A stretch of DNA of 64,000 nucleotides, taken from Pachypanchax playfairii. Its lineage: Eukaryota; Chordata; Actinopteri; Cyprinodontiformes; Aplocheilidae. Below the pieces are notes generated by a model. It had not been told where the DNA came from. It made no database searches and was given only the letters and a program-made list of their open reading frames with translations. Below are positions 34,738 through 47,863 of this stretch, piece by piece; the stretch's first letter is position 1; every line of letters begins with the position of its first letter. The DNA is taken from assembly GCA_006937955.1 (NCBI GenBank), contig SSNP01000035.1, forward strand, positions 1,098,584 through 1,162,583, given 5' to 3'. The position numbers and the translations under genes are program-made.

Positions 34738-37700
34738 GATTTATTAAACATTTGTGCGATAAGCAATACGATCCCTGCAGAGGGTTATTAACTACGCTGT
34801 CTATTAGTTTTGATTTTTCTGCTTCCAGTGATGGAATTCAAGCAGAGAAGCAGCAGCAAAAAAGGATCAGTTCAGTCTCTTCTAACCTTTTCAAAAACCC
34901 AGCCTGGTAAATTACTCTTGTATATGATGGCTAACCTTGGCTTTTATACCATTTATGTGTTGCAACATGATGTATCTGTAAGTAATACCAATTGATATGG
35001 CACAGAATACAGAACATTGCAAAAGAAAGATTTTAGTATGTTTTTCTTTTTTTTAAGACAAAAACATTTTCAGAAAAAAAAAAAAAAAAAGAATTTTCAG
35101 CACTTTTACATCATGCAACAGCACACCATGTGCTATATGTGAGATTAGATGTGTTGCAGTTGACAATATTGGAAATACTTGATGTGATTAGATCAGATCA
35201 TTATCCCAGATGTTTGTCATCACTAGTGCATCCTTTCGAGTCTGTGCACTGGTTCCTGTGCTCATTAAAATGTCAGTTTGGAGCAGTCCATGAGAACTGC
35301 TTCATAGTCTTGACACAGTACTATAGACATTGTCTAAAACTGTTTCTTTTCACAATGTCTCTTAGCAGAATGCCTGGGGGCATGGTTAAGCCAGTATGTG
35401 GTTAGAGTGTATTATCAGTCTAAGACCCAGAGCATTGGCTGAGTTTGTCTGTGGTTAGATTGCATTAGCAGAGTTCTTCCTGACTTATAGAGAGGCTTAA
35501 TGTCATTGTAAAAGCTGGAAATGTTCCCCATGGGAAAGGTATTAAATGGGAAAGAAAGAAAGAAATCCCTTAAAGACGAAGAAAGTGACACGAAGAGAAA
35601 ATATTTTTAACACTGCCAATATGTTCCATCACACAGATTTTTGAAGAAAGGCGTGACGTGAAGCACTCTTGAAGTTTTCTAAATACTAAAACTTTCATCT
35701 TGTCATCCAAACACACATACCACCCACACACGCACGCATCCACCGAGTACATTTTCAGAGGTTTTCATCCATTCAGCTATGTTGATCGATTCGTATGTAC
35801 TGAGCTCTCTCTGAATGCTGAATGAATTTAAATGTAGCATAGTTTATAAGCTGGACTCAAAAATAAGTTAAAAAGGATTTTTGTGGTCAAAGGTCAATGT
35901 GACTTATTAAAACACATTTTTTGGCTACACTGTGAGAATACATAATTATGAGGAAATTCATGCTAATGCCTTTTTTAAATAAATCATAAATATTTTATAA
36001 TAATAGTTTCATATCCAAAATGTCACATGTCAGCTTCTCTGTGACATTAGGACTTTCTTTAGACACTTGACTGAAAGACAAAGCTAGGACTCACAGAAAA
36101 AAAAAAAAAAAGAACGTGCCTATATTTTACATTTGGTTAGGTGCTGACTTTGTGAACTTCTGTGCCCACCTCATCAATTTGTTTACCATAGATTATAGCA
36201 CAGTGTATTGGTACAGGTGGATTGATTATGGAATTTGAAGCTATTTCAGGACTTTATCTTAAAAAATAAACTAATAATTTTTACCTTGTTTGGTCATGAG
36301 CAGGGGTGTCAGTGGTTGAGGCCCTTTCATTTTTTTTGCCAAAGATTAAAACTATATAATAATTGTGAGAGCCTTGAGGATGGGAACAAAAACAGCAGAC
36401 AACATCTGTATCAAAGCTTGATCAATTCTGTTGGTGAAAAAAATTTGAAGTCTAAGCAGTTTAGCTGCATGTCCATGCATAATTCACAAAATATGCATCT
36501 GGATTGCAATGCTTTGCTCTAATGCCCATATGTGTAAATGCTTTAATCTTTTGAAGCTCAATTTCCAGCATTGTACTATACAACATGTATGTCAACACAT
36601 CATTTATGAATGATTAGTAGAATATATAATGCATGAAAAGAAATATAGAGATATAGTCTAGCAATTAGCTTGTTGCTTCAAGGCTAACCATAATAGAATT
36701 AATTCCCATTACTGCAGCAAAACACTCTGAACACAAACCATTTGCTTGACAGTTTCACTCAGCTAGAGGCTAAAAACTCCTTTAGCACATGAACCAGCTC
36801 ATTACAATTCCTTTTGCCAATGGCTAAGGTTTCATCCTGGCACCATCAAAGAAAGGCTCACCAAGCTGAATTATGCAAAAAAAATGTCACTTTATACACC
36901 ACTTGACCACATATTCTCAGATTTACTTGACCTCTAAAAGAGAAAAAAAGATAATAAGAAAGAAACAAAACTGCGGTCTGGAGGAACTGTTACGAAAATA
37001 GAGGTGGCAGGAGAACATGCAAGAGGGAGTCAGACAAACAGAGGGGAGGGGTTGGCAGATGGTGACATGTTGATTTATGAGCTGCAGGGCTTTTCATTAA
37101 CCATACTGAGTTTTACAGAAACTGGGGAGGTAGAAAAAAAAGCCAATGAAAAAGTACAACAGATGAAACCAAGAAAGAAAAATGCAAAATTTGTCGAAAC
37201 TGAGCGGGAAGCTAAGAAGGAGAAACCTGCAAGGGAAATTTGTTTTTAGTGGAGTACTAGAGAAACTGTCACAGTGTTTCATACTCTCTTTCTCCATATT
37301 ATGCTTTCCATTACAACCTCACACAGACTGTAGCTACATGTACAGATGTCTCTTCTGACTGACAATACTTGTAAAGATAGAACTCTACATGACTGTGGCC
37401 CATTCTATGGTATACCTGTCACCATCACTCTTTGAAAATGCCACAGGCTGCCAAAAAACAACTTGAGAAGTTTCATCACGAATAAATTGTAAACTAGAAA
37501 AGTAGAAAATAATAAAAAAAGAAATTCAATAACTGATTTATTATATTTACTGATACTATATTTTTACAATGACTGATTTATAATAATAGATTTTCTTTGC
37601 AGCATTTTATTTTCATGTAATGCATCTACAATATTCCTTGTTAAATATATAAAAAAAAAAACAGTTGTGTAAAGAACAAATGTTTTCAACTTTGTAGATT

Positions 37701-37780
37701 AGTGGCTAGTTACTAACAAAGAAGTAATACATTTGTACATCACTTCTTGATTATGAACATCTGTGTTACCAGGTTGTGTT

Positions 37781-38937
37781 TAGGGCTGTAGTCAACCAAA
37801 GAAATGCTTAGTCGATCAAAGTCCTGTCCTGCGCAACGATGAGTTGAATAATAAAAAAATTTAAAAAACACAATGTTTTGCATTTTGATTGAACAATTGG
37901 CATAGAGCATTTATGAAACAACAACGAAAAAACCTCAGTAACACATAAAGCTATGATAATCATACAATTCTTTGAAAATTAAGTGACTCTTTTAACTGCA
38001 AAGTGAGGACCTTTGTCCGAGGTCTATAGTAACAGACACAATAGCGCACCTGATCCCACTGCACGCTACAAAAAATATAACTGCTAAAACTGCTGGACAT
38101 TGTGTTGACTACAGCCAAAACAACTAACATTCTAACTGAATAAATACAGCAAAACTACCTATATTCCTTACTGAGCGCAAAGCAGTATCCATGTGTTGCA
38201 CAACCAGTCACAGGTGCAGTTCCCGAGTGTTCTACAGTGTGCTAAACTGTGGCACTGTTACAAAATAACCTAAATTAAAGGTACAGTATGTAAGAATTAG
38301 ACCTTGTTGTCAAATCCGAATCCTGCAGTTCATGTAGAAAAAAAGCAAAAAAACATTTGTTCTCAGCTACTAACCTATGTAACATTAAGTTTTCCTAAAT
38401 GCGTTTAAACACCTCATCACATGCCGCTCGGCTGCTCAGTTGGAAGGATGTGGTGGTTTCTTACTTTTTGCTGCATCTCGTTGTGGAATTACAGCTGCTT
38501 GTGTTGAAGACTTGGCAGCCTTGCAGACTCACGTGTGATTCGTTATGGAACCAGGAAGTCTGGACGTGTAAATAATGATTCCAGTCCAGGCTAGCTTTTT
38601 TAAAATGACCAACACTAGCGACCACCCAGCCGGCTGAGATTGAGATCTGTTACAATGTAACTTTATTTTCAACATCGGTGAGAAATTAGACTGTTGTAGG
38701 AGTATTTCACTGTAAAATTCTTACATACTATACCTTTAAAGCATTTAAAGTTAGGGATAAAACATAGACTAATTATAAAAAGAAGACAGTAATATATAAC
38801 TGCTTATAAATGAATAAATATCTACAAAAATTTCTTTATTGCTAGGAAAAAAATCTGAAACTGTTCGACCAATGAGAATGTCCGTTGACCAAGACGGCAT
38901 CGACCGATAGGCTAAACGGTTAAAGTTAACAGCCCTA
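37781..38937. mobile_element. hAT-type non-autonomous element
   Basis: The ends are inverted TAGGGCTGT (left, 37781) and ACAGCCCTA (right, ending 38937). They are flanked by 8-bp direct repeats GTTGTGTT (37773-37780) and GTAGTGTT (38938-38945), identical at 7 of 8 positions. An 8-bp duplication with TAGGG-type ends is the mark of hAT transposons. No transposase remains. Of the 1,157 bp, about 460 belong to a younger element inserted inside (38275-38739). Confidence 0.8.
38275..38739. mobile_element. TTAA-flanked MITE nested in the hAT element
   Basis: Terminal inverted repeats of 24 nt including TTAA (38275-38298 and 38716-38739) match at 23 of 24 positions. Left starts TTAAAGGTACAGTATG, right reads TTAAAGGTATAGTATG when inverted. 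TTAA duplication and AGGT-type ends fit a piggyBac-like miniature element of a kind common in fish. No coding capacity. Confidence 0.85.
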
Positions 38938-39921
38938 GTAGTGTTTTCACTGCTCTACACTCATTATCTCCTTGTTTTGATGTGCACTTTTAAGAATGTT
39001 TGTTGCTCTACACAAACGTGTTGTTTGTTACGCTGTTTTCTATCTATTGTCTTTATGATTGTATCATACAGTAAAGAGTTATGATTGTATTCTAATCAAA
39101 GAATACATTGAATTTCCAAACATTTAACTTAGTTTACAAAAGTCTAAAAATGCAAAAAATATTTAGACCTTTTAAAAGGAAACATGGAAAAGTGAATCAG
39201 CTGCGAGAATAGCACGATAATGTGGCCCAAGGAGGATTTTGTTGTTTTGATTATTTAGGTATTTATTTGTCTTTTTATTTTTTTAGTTATTTCAAGCCCA
39301 GTGTGACATGCAGTTACTGACTTCTTCTTTAATTCACTGTGTTTGTTGTTCCAAACAGAAACACTGAGGCCCATGGCCTTCATTATTTTTTTTTCAATGA
39401 ACTCATGTAAGCAGTGTAATTTTTCAAAACATAAACAGAAATTTGTAGCTCTTATCACAGCTGGAGACATCTGCCACCATGAAGATACTTCATTTTGATT
39501 TTACTTCATTTCTTTATTGTGGGCCTACTGTATCATTACTTTCAGTTCAGACATTAAAATGTTGGATCTGGTGTTTCCATCTATTTAATATCTCAAATGT
39601 AACTATAAAAGTAAACGGGAGTAAAAGTAAACATGTAACACATACTGTACAGCTCTTTATGTTTTGTGGAGGATGCCACTCAGGAAACCAGCTTCCAGCA
39701 ACCTTGGCACCGAATAATGATGCCATGCCAGCTCAAATGTCATCCATATTAACAAGATCTGCATCAAATGTTGAGGAACAATGACAAGCATATGAGAACT
39801 GAACAACTGGAATCAGACATACCTGGTCTTTACATGCACAAGAGTGTGTTGGAATGCTCCAAAACTGGCTCCAGTTCATATTGTGCTAACGTGCTGAAAG
39901 TTTTTGTGATTTGATTGGCAG

Positions 39922-40078
39922 GTGTATGATGGTGAGAACACCTCCTCTCGTCTCCTTGGCAACTTTACCCTTGAGAGGATGTTGGGCAATGTCATCAACA
40001 GTACTTCCAATCACCTGTGGCTGGAGTTCAATAGCAATGCCTCTGGAACCAACCAGGGTTTCCGCCTAACATACATGA
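39922..40078 (+). CDS. csmd1: csmd1-like exon: CUB7, C-terminal part
   Basis: A 157-nt exon after TTGGCAG and before GTGAGT. It starts on a codon (phase 0) and ends in phase 1. It encodes VYDGENTSSRLLGNFTLERM, then VINSTSNHLWLEFNSNASGT and NQGFRLTYM. Three potential N-glycosylation sites (NFT, NST, NAS). Where other CUBs have SD or TD, this one has SN, so a second calcium ligand is missing as well. Confidence 0.94.
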
Positions 40079-40125
40079 GTGAGTTAGCTACATTTTTATT
40101 ACTATTGGGAGTAGTAGTAATTGGT

Positions 40126-40161
<36 letters not shown>

Positions 40162-43100
40162 ATAGTGATGTTTTATTTTTCAACACAAAGTTTAATTTCT
40201 GACATATTTAGTTTGTATAAAAAAAAGTGTTTTAAATTCAACACCTTTAAAATATTTATAAATACAGGGAAATCAACATTGGTGGCTACGTTACATATAA
40301 AATTATCATTAATTTAGCAAATTACAATATTGTTTTATTAATTTTCACTAGCCGTATGCAAAAAAAAATAGTTTTCTAGATTTTTTTCTACCCTTTTGAT
40401 AACCTACTAAATGTACAAAGGAAATTATAATATAAATGCTTGAAACAGCCTCTTATTCTGTCAATTACGGCACACGCATACACACTCATCTAACTTTAAA
40501 GAGCGCCTGTTAAGAACAACACCAGCCGTTTTGTAAGTCAAAGAGGCTATTAAAAGAACATTTATCTCCAAGTCGTTGAAGAAGTTGAGAATGACATCTG
40601 GAGTGGAAGAGCAGTTGGACAAGGGGGACAAACAAAGGTAAATGGTATATGAATAATATAGATGCTCTCTGTGTCAGTAAAATCATTATATGACTCTCAA
40701 TCTGCACATCATTAAACTAGAAGAAGGTGACATCTTTTCAGGGTTCTGCTTTTACACATGATGCTTATATCAGAGTGATTGATGGATTTATGTTAAAATG
40801 AGAATGAGGACAGAAAATAATGGGGCAAAAGTTCAGTAGAGCACAATCTGAGGCTGTTTTAATATAGCAATAAGGATTCATAGGACATCTACACAAGACA
40901 ATAGCAAGAAAGGTTAACAGAAGTGAGATGCATCTGTTTAATGGATGCAACAAGGGACTGACATTTGCAGACATACTGCACAATTGAAACCTTTAAGCTG
41001 CTCATTGTGTAAGAGGAGTTTGCCTCACAGGCCAGTGTAAAGTGATATATTGCATTTAATCAACTATATCGTGAAAATATAAGAATAAATAAAGGAGAAA
41101 AATTTTCCAAGTAGGCAAACCACTTTTATGGACACATTTAAAGAATAGTACTTCACATGTTTATTTATAACCTAAACTCTTAGTTTCTTGTTTACAAAGT
41201 TTACTGGAAATCCACTTTGTGACATAGTGAGTTGTAAGTTTAGAATTTGAATAGAATTGTAAATGCACACATATTGTATACATACATTGTTGGAAATTTA
41301 GTTATTCTAATAAAATACTTCATTGTTTAACAGATGCAAAAAAGACTTTTGTGTTAAAAAAAAAAACAACAATGAAATTTACACTGAAAACATTTATTAA
41401 CAAATCGCTTCTTATAAAAGAAAAAGTAAAAATACTTACCTGTATTTAGGGACTTGCTGTCTGTCAGATAATAGTTATGATTTCTACAGTCACACTACAA
41501 GTCACTGAGGACATCCTAATCAAGTAACTTGTTACTAAACTTGTCAGGTATTAGGATCCTGTGTTGTTGCATTTTGCAATAGATTAATATTTTTATTTGA
41601 TATATCCACGTTTCACTGTTATTTTAGCTCATGTTCTTCCCAATCATTTTACATCTATTTACCTGCTTTTCATGGTTTGCTAAGTGAAATCTGCATAACT
41701 GCTGACCATGCAGAATAAGATTCTTTGGCTCAAATAAGCAGTGACTGCAGGAAGGAAAAATATCAGTCAAATATCAGAAACCAAAAATGTTTGTGGCAAA
41801 GCCAATGGCAGTCAAAAATAAATACATAAAATACCTTTTAGGTTGATGCAACATTTGTGGTACAGCTTGTTCAGCAGTTTGAAGAACATGTAGTGAACAG
41901 ATTTAGCTTACTCTGGCACCAACAACTCCAAAAATGTATTCTTAGCCACAGTCATTTAACTTGATGAATTCAGTTCCCTCTGTAATCGTTTTTGCCTTAA
42001 TCCCTGTCTTCTCTTTTCTCTTTAATGCTTTTTCTGTTGTGTGCAGACAACGTTGAAGTTGGCTTTGAATGGAAAGCCAACTTTAGCACTGTCTACACAC
42101 AACGGGGTCAGCTACTAATTTCCACACTAAGAGTAAAAAATATTTCCAGTCATGCTTCACCAATTAGGCTTTCCTGCAAATTAGGGATTGCTGACAGACC
42201 CCCCCACCCCCCGAGTGGCCCACATCCTAATGAATTAAACACATCTCGATCAGTACATATGATCAAACTGAGACAATTAACTTGATCTAACAAGATCTCA
42301 AAATCTGCTTTAGTGTCAGAGATTAAAAGTTATAGAACTGTTTAAATAATCTTGACTGTCTGAAGATTTGGTTTCTCCTTGTACATTAAGGGCCCCATTC
42401 ACATAGGGACTATTTGCTACGCTAACCAATAGAATTGAGCTCGAATCATGTGATAAACATACAAACTGCCCACAAACTAGTTGTTTGGAAACTCAAATGT
42501 ACATTCAAGAAATACCTAATTCTGTAGTTGCAGCTTGAATTCAGCATGTATCTGTGAGATTGTTATAGAAAAGCCCCGACATAAATTACAGAGGAGGAGA
42601 CAACAGAGAGACGGAGATAGAGTAAGGAAGAGAGAGGAAAAATGAGCGAGCAGCAATGTGCAGTAAATTGGACTTGGGAGAGTTAAGGCTCTTTCAGCTG
42701 CAGCTACCTTCATGTTTATCTCACAACAGGTAGAGAGCAATGTAACAGCCTGTTGACGTGTTAAATTAAGACACCACAATGATCAGCACACAGTGATTGC
42801 TGGACACACACACAAAATCCTGTGAATTTGTGTGTGTGATACCTTGTTATTGGATGTGCCATGGTGATGTCACTGAGCTCTATGCCCAAAAATGAAATAT
42901 TTTTTAACTTGAACACAGCATGCTGCTGCTCTGCCACTGCTCTGCTGCTGCTCACCACACACATGAATTGATTTGGAGCTTTGATCCTATGTAAAAAGAT
43001 TAACTCAACAAAGCAGGGCTCATGGAGAAGATTACTCCTGAAAATAAAAAAAAGTAACTAAAAGAGGAAAAAGAAAGTCTTTGGTTTGCAAAAATCTTCA

Positions 43101-43884
43101 ACACTCTCTTAGGGATGATCTAGAAACAAAGGAAGCAGAAGCAGAGCGCTTTGGGATTGCAACGCATCGGTTTGTTTACAGGACAGAGAGGAACATCATG
43201 GATAGAGGACTAAAACATGATGGGAGACTAATTGTGTTGTGAGTCTGCTTTGCTGCATAGCATCAAGAAAAATACAACCAAAACATCTGAAGTTTTAGAG
43301 TCAAAACTTGTAGAGTGAAAAGAGTACAATGTTTGAGGAAAATGGTTTTTAGTCTGTTATCAAACAAAATCAATTTCCAAGTAAAAACATTGACATGAAA
43401 TTTTCCATGATCCTGGACCAAATCTCATGAATTATTGTCAATCTGAGAACTTTAATTATTCACCTTTATATGATTATTGGATTCCATTAATGTCATAGTT
43501 TCTGCAAACAAATCTCAAGAAGATTTTAAATTGGAGTTTACTTGATGTGTTTTTAGAACTAAATTTAGTTTATTTAAGATAACTTTGTTAGTCTTGTTCA
43601 AAATAAAGCACTGATTCTTTTGTAAGGTCTTTTGTCAAAGCTGGAAATTCTTCCACATTTTTTGAATTTATTTTAAGAAAAAATATAAGTGAAGCCTTAA
43701 TAAAAAATAATTTAAAAAAAAAGTCTGTGGCTCTTTTTAGAATCCTCCTGTTTAAAGTCAGAGCTTCACCAAGCAGGATTAAGGGAAGATCAAATTTACC
43801 TCACCTTGTTCATTTATGTAAAGTCAAAACTATCTAATAATTGTGTGAATGTATGTCTTACTGACTCTGTGCGTTTCTTCATAG
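40079..43884. other. 3.8 kb intron between CUB7 and sushi7
   Basis: Begins with a GTA trinucleotide repeat (about 40111-40161) close to the splice donor. The rest is AT-rich. A C-rich patch near 42200-42215 and a CTG-rich patch near 42921-42950 are simple sequence. No exon or transposon identified. Confidence 0.75.
40111..40161. repeat. (GTA)n repeat near splice donor
   Basis: Interrupted then pure GTA units, starting 32 bp after the end of the CUB7 exon. It encodes the Val run of an artefact ORF that reads through the donor. Confidence 0.9.
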
Positions 43885-44076
43885 GTTTTGACCTAGTACG
43901 CTGCGAGGAGCCTGGAGTCCCCAGTTATGGGTACAAGATCCAGGATGATGGTCATTATGCCAACACTTTTGTCCTGTACTCTTGTAACCCTGGATACAGC
44001 CTCCATGGCAGCAGCACCCTAACTTGTCTTAGCGGGGACAGACGTGTCTGGGACAAACCTCTTCCTTCTTGTGTCG
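43885..44076 (+). CDS. csmd1: csmd1-like exon: sushi7
   Basis: A 192-nt phase 1-1 exon after TTCATAG. Its donor is GTTAGT, weaker than the GTAAG used by most exons here. It encodes FDLVRCEEPGVPSYGYKIQD, then LYSCNPGYSLHG, then LTCLSGDRRVWDKPLPSCV. One complete sushi domain. FDLV and the SGDRRVWDKPLPSC stretch fit CSMD1 best. Confidence 0.95.
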
Positions 44077-46398
44077 GTTAGTATTTGTATACGTGTGTGT
44101 GTGTATTGCAAAGCAATTTTACCTGGAGATTTGTCACACATTTTTTATGACCAAATTACTTTATTGCACAGCAACATCTAATATATTAGGATGACTGATT
44201 GTGACATGTTCAGATTTGCATCGTGAGATTATTACCCTCAAAATTTTACACTCCTGTCAAGTATTCTGATATTTGAAACTTTGTTCTTATTGACTAAATG
44301 AAGTAAACCGACACACGTATTAGACATACACTATAAAAAGTGACAGAAAAACTATGTTACATAATATAGTAATATATGTAAATTTCACTTTGTAGGTTTA
44401 TATTTTAGTTAATACTTTCTGGTACCTACAGCAACAGAGACATGAATAACAATTCAAGGATTTCACCATTGGGATTTCTGCTGGACATGATTATAGACCT
44501 GTGTTTTGTGTTTTAGCTGCAACACATGTGCAGCAAACTACTCTGAATCTTTATTATCATTAAACTCCTGCCAGTGAACCAGAGGATACATTCATTTTTT
44601 TATTGTTGTATTGTTTCTAGCTTTGAGATCCCTGAAGCAAATTTGCATTCGCTGAAAACCATAAATTGTACTTGTCTGAAATCCTTTATGCCTTTGCATA
44701 TTCCTTTTTAAATTCACATACTTTTTCTAGAAGAGTACATACATGGTTTTATCTTTGTAAGTAGATTAGAAAAGTAGAAGCCCCCTCCTGAACTTTATAA
44801 GGATGGCCTTAGTGCTAATATAATCATTACTGAATACTACATAAATGCATCTATATTAATAGATGTGAGTGATAATATGTGAGTGAAAATATTTATGTGA
44901 CTACTTAAAACAGATTTAGTCTCTTAATAGGAGTAAAGGTCTGTCATCTGAATATTGATTTGTTGCTGTTCTGCCTTTTATCAGTTAATCCAACAGATTT
45001 CTTGTTTGCGGAGCTTGAGGCAAACTACTACTATAGCTACTTCTTATTGTTCTTTTTGCTTGTTTTTCAACCTCTTTGATTGTCTACTTCATGTCTGTCT
45101 GTCTTCCACATCCATATGTGTTAACACAGAACTCACAAGATGGCCTCGCTCCAGGCTGTTTTCACATAATCTTTCTCTCAGTATCCCCCTTATTGAAAGA
45201 ACTGAGTTTTGGTCTACCCTTTTGAATTATTTTTCTTCCTTTTTTATTGTTGAATTAGTCAACCTGTCTATCATATTCTCTGTGTGTGGATGGATCTCTT
45301 TTTTTTTAGTTTTTGAGCTAGGTCTAACATAGTTTATCTTAGTGTCTGTACTGTCCTCTTTCCTTTTAATGACAAAACAAATCAGAACATTTGACATTCA
45401 TTCTTTTTTTAATCAGTGAGACTAGAGTAATACACATATTTATGTGCTTTAATAAGTGCATACATGTGCCGGATTGCGTAGTTCTCTGCTACTTCGTTGT
45501 TGTCTGCACTTTTAAATGTTTGTGTGCATCCGGCTAAGGGTGATGTAACAGCCGTAGGTTGTCATGGTGTTTTAGATTATATGGCAGTAATTACGATGCT
45601 CAATAAACTCACAAAAATACTCACAATGCACACACAAAGTCAGTTCCACACCAAACTGTTTTTAATCAGCAGTGATCTTCCAGCTCATTGGGCCACCATG
45701 GATGCTGTGTAATACCAGCAAGTTATATTTGATTTCTCTTCTGCTTTAGGCAGCATTTTTATGTTTGAACAATATAGGGAGATGATTATAGGACTCCAAA
45801 CAGAGCTTTCTGTTGACCTTGAACAAGTATAAAAAGGTGAATCCAAATAATTTAAGCACTTTTGCCTAATTATCATTTAACCCAGACTTCACACTTCAGT
45901 TTTTAAGAAAGGAGTTAAGCTGTTACTTTTATAAATTAAATCCTAATGAAGTCTTTATTCGGGCAGATAGACAACTGAAAAACAGTCTTTTTTTAAACAG
46001 ATTTATTTATTTTAAATAATCTGAATTCATTTTAAACTATGTTGTATTACTTAATCACAAAATAAAATAATTGGCACAAAATAGTTTAATATGAATTGTC
46101 TAAGAATGTGTGAGAATTGCATGAGGATGACCAAATTTATCAATATGAAATACTTATGTCTGTTACAACCATGGATGGATGGATGGAGTGAAATGCATAT
46201 ATTATGGGATCAAATTCCATATTTTCCTAAATTACTGTTACTAAAATGTGGTCAAAGGAAGGCCACTTTAATGCAATTCCCAATTATGCTGTTTATGATG
46301 TGAAAAAATACATTATATTTTAGTGTAAATACTATTTATAGAGCCATTTAATGCAACCAGTTTTGTAATCTTATGTTGATGTGTTGTACTCCTTGTAG
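44077..46398. other. 2.3 kb intron between sushi7 and CUB8
   Basis: AT-rich to pyrimidine-rich sequence (notably 44990-45310). Short GGAT run near 46170. No coding or mobile-element signature recognised. Confidence 0.75.
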
Positions 46399-46525
46399 CG
46401 GAATGTGGAGGTCACATAACTGGAGCAGTGTCTGGGCGGATTCTGTCTCCTGGATACCCTGCTCCATATGACAACAACCTCCACTGTACCTGGACAATAG
46501 AGGCGGATACCGGCAAGACTATCAG
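46399..46525 (+). CDS. csmd1: csmd1-like exon: CUB8, N-terminal part
   Basis: A 127-nt exon after CTTGTAG and before GTAACT. It encodes AECGGHITGAVSGRILSPGY, then PYDNNLHCTWTIEADTGKTI. Both Cys of the domain. It ends after two bases of a Ser codon that the next exon completes. Confidence 0.95.
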
Positions 46526-46706
46526 GTAACTATGACACATGTTGACATACACTTCATGCTTACACTTATCGGATGAATAATTGTTCTATTAAAACAAAAA
46601 AGGAAATATTGCTCTGAAAATTGTCAGTGTTCTTATTTAATTGTTGTCTTGCAAAAGTTGGTGCTTAAACAATCCTATATGTTTGTTTGTGTGTGTGTTT
46701 TCTCAG

Positions 46707-46918
46707 CCTCCATTTTATCGTCTTTGACACTGAGGTTGGCCATGATATCTTAAAAGTTTGGGATGGTCCATCTGGGCCATCTGATGGTGGAATACTGTTG
46801 AAGGAATGGTCTGGCCCTGCTCTACCGGAAGATATCCACTCCACCTTTAACTTACTCACTCTGCAGTTTGATTCAGACTATTTTATTAGCAAGCAGGGAT
46901 TTTCTATACAGTTTTCAA
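46707..46918 (+). CDS. csmd1: csmd1-like exon: CUB8, C-terminal part
   Basis: A 212-nt exon after a 181-bp intron, between TCTCAG and GTAAG. It encodes LHFIVFDTEVGHDILKVWDG, then LLKEWSGPALPEDIHSTFN, then LQFDSDYFISKQGFSIQFS. Glu of DTE, Asp of GHD and Asp of DSD keep the calcium-site pattern. CUB8 is 113 residues, the longest CUB in the window, with a PSGPSDGG insertion-like stretch relative to remembered human CSMD1. Confidence 0.95.
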
Positions 46919-46990
46919 GTAAGTTACTTTATTTGAAATTTTACTTAATATAATAACATGTACATGCCTATCTGATTATATATATTATAT

Positions 46991-47013
46991 GTGTGTGTGT
47001 GTGTGTGTGTGTG
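46991..47013. repeat. (GT)n microsatellite
   Basis: About 11 GT units shortly after the CUB8 exon. Confidence 0.9.
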
Positions 47014-47863
47014 CATAGGAGGTCTGCTTTGCATTGTATTTCCTTATTGTCATTTATTAAAAAAACAATTACAGGCTTAGCTATTTAATTAGTTAATTAG
47101 TGAACTCATTCAGTTTTGCAATCAAACAGACTCCATTTATATAAGAAATGACATCATTTTTATAACAATGATCCATTATCAAAGTGGATTGCTCAAAAAC
47201 CTCAAACAAAAAAGTCAAACGAGACATTTAATATATATTACCTTGGGATCCAAGCTTACAAAGTAGAATACTTATGCAGCCGAGGAATGGCTCTATTTTG
47301 ATCACAATACAATCTCTCCAAAGGTTTGGTATTGTGTGGATAATTTGTACTCAAATTTAGTTTCTAACTTGTTGACTAAATACATATTTTACATCCTGAA
47401 ACAACTGTATTACAGCTTCACTTTTTTCCTGGTTTATATACACTTCCATCATTTATTCTGAATGCACAATATTTTGTCATGCATATATAATTTATTTTTA
47501 CAATTTTAAACATGTCCAAATAATTTACATCTGGTATGTCGTATCCCCTTGTGTCCTCAGTCCAGATTTAAAGCAATAAATATTTACATTCACTAACAGG
47601 ATAATCAAAGCACTGCTGTTCCATTACTATGGTAATTATTCCTTATATTTACTTTCATGTTGATTCACTAATGTTCTGCACTCATTCGAATAAGGAAAGA
47701 TTTCAGGTTAGGTGTAAATAAAAGAAGGAAATATCCAACTTAAATAAATTTTCAGACCCCAAATGTAGAACCTTATTACGTGGCAGTTTTTGTCATGATC
47801 TTTCTACATAAACTACAGACTTTGCCCTTCATAGTTTTGTTTTTTTTTTCCCTGTTTGTGTTG

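Larger units (their letters stand above)
33783..39921. other. 6.1 kb intron within CUB7 with nested elements
   Basis: Holds a CA repeat, GTCC/ATCC simple repeats near 33960-33990, a TTAA-flanked element (34210-34737), and an hAT-type element with a TTAA element inside (37781-38937). The remaining stretches (34738-37772 and 38946-39921) carry only short ORFs without domain signatures and poly-A runs near 35077 and 36099. Confidence 0.8.

Noticed and set aside
39479..39784. 101-residue ORF with a CGG-like start (FCGGCHSGNQ), just upstream of the CUB7 exon
   Set aside because: It lacks the SPNYP and C-x-W motifs of a CUB start. The true CUB7 start is at 33613 and its phase fits the exon at 39922.
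40079..40317. Reading frame continuing past the CUB7 exon through a Val-rich tract
   Set aside because: It is read-through of the GTGAGT donor into the GTA repeat. The true junction to sushi7 restores SFDLVRC.
42025..42285. 86-residue ORF preceded by an acceptor-like GTGCAG
   Set aside because: The peptide (DNVEVGFEWKANFS...) has no CUB or sushi pattern and no place in the frame between CUB7 and sushi7, which join directly.
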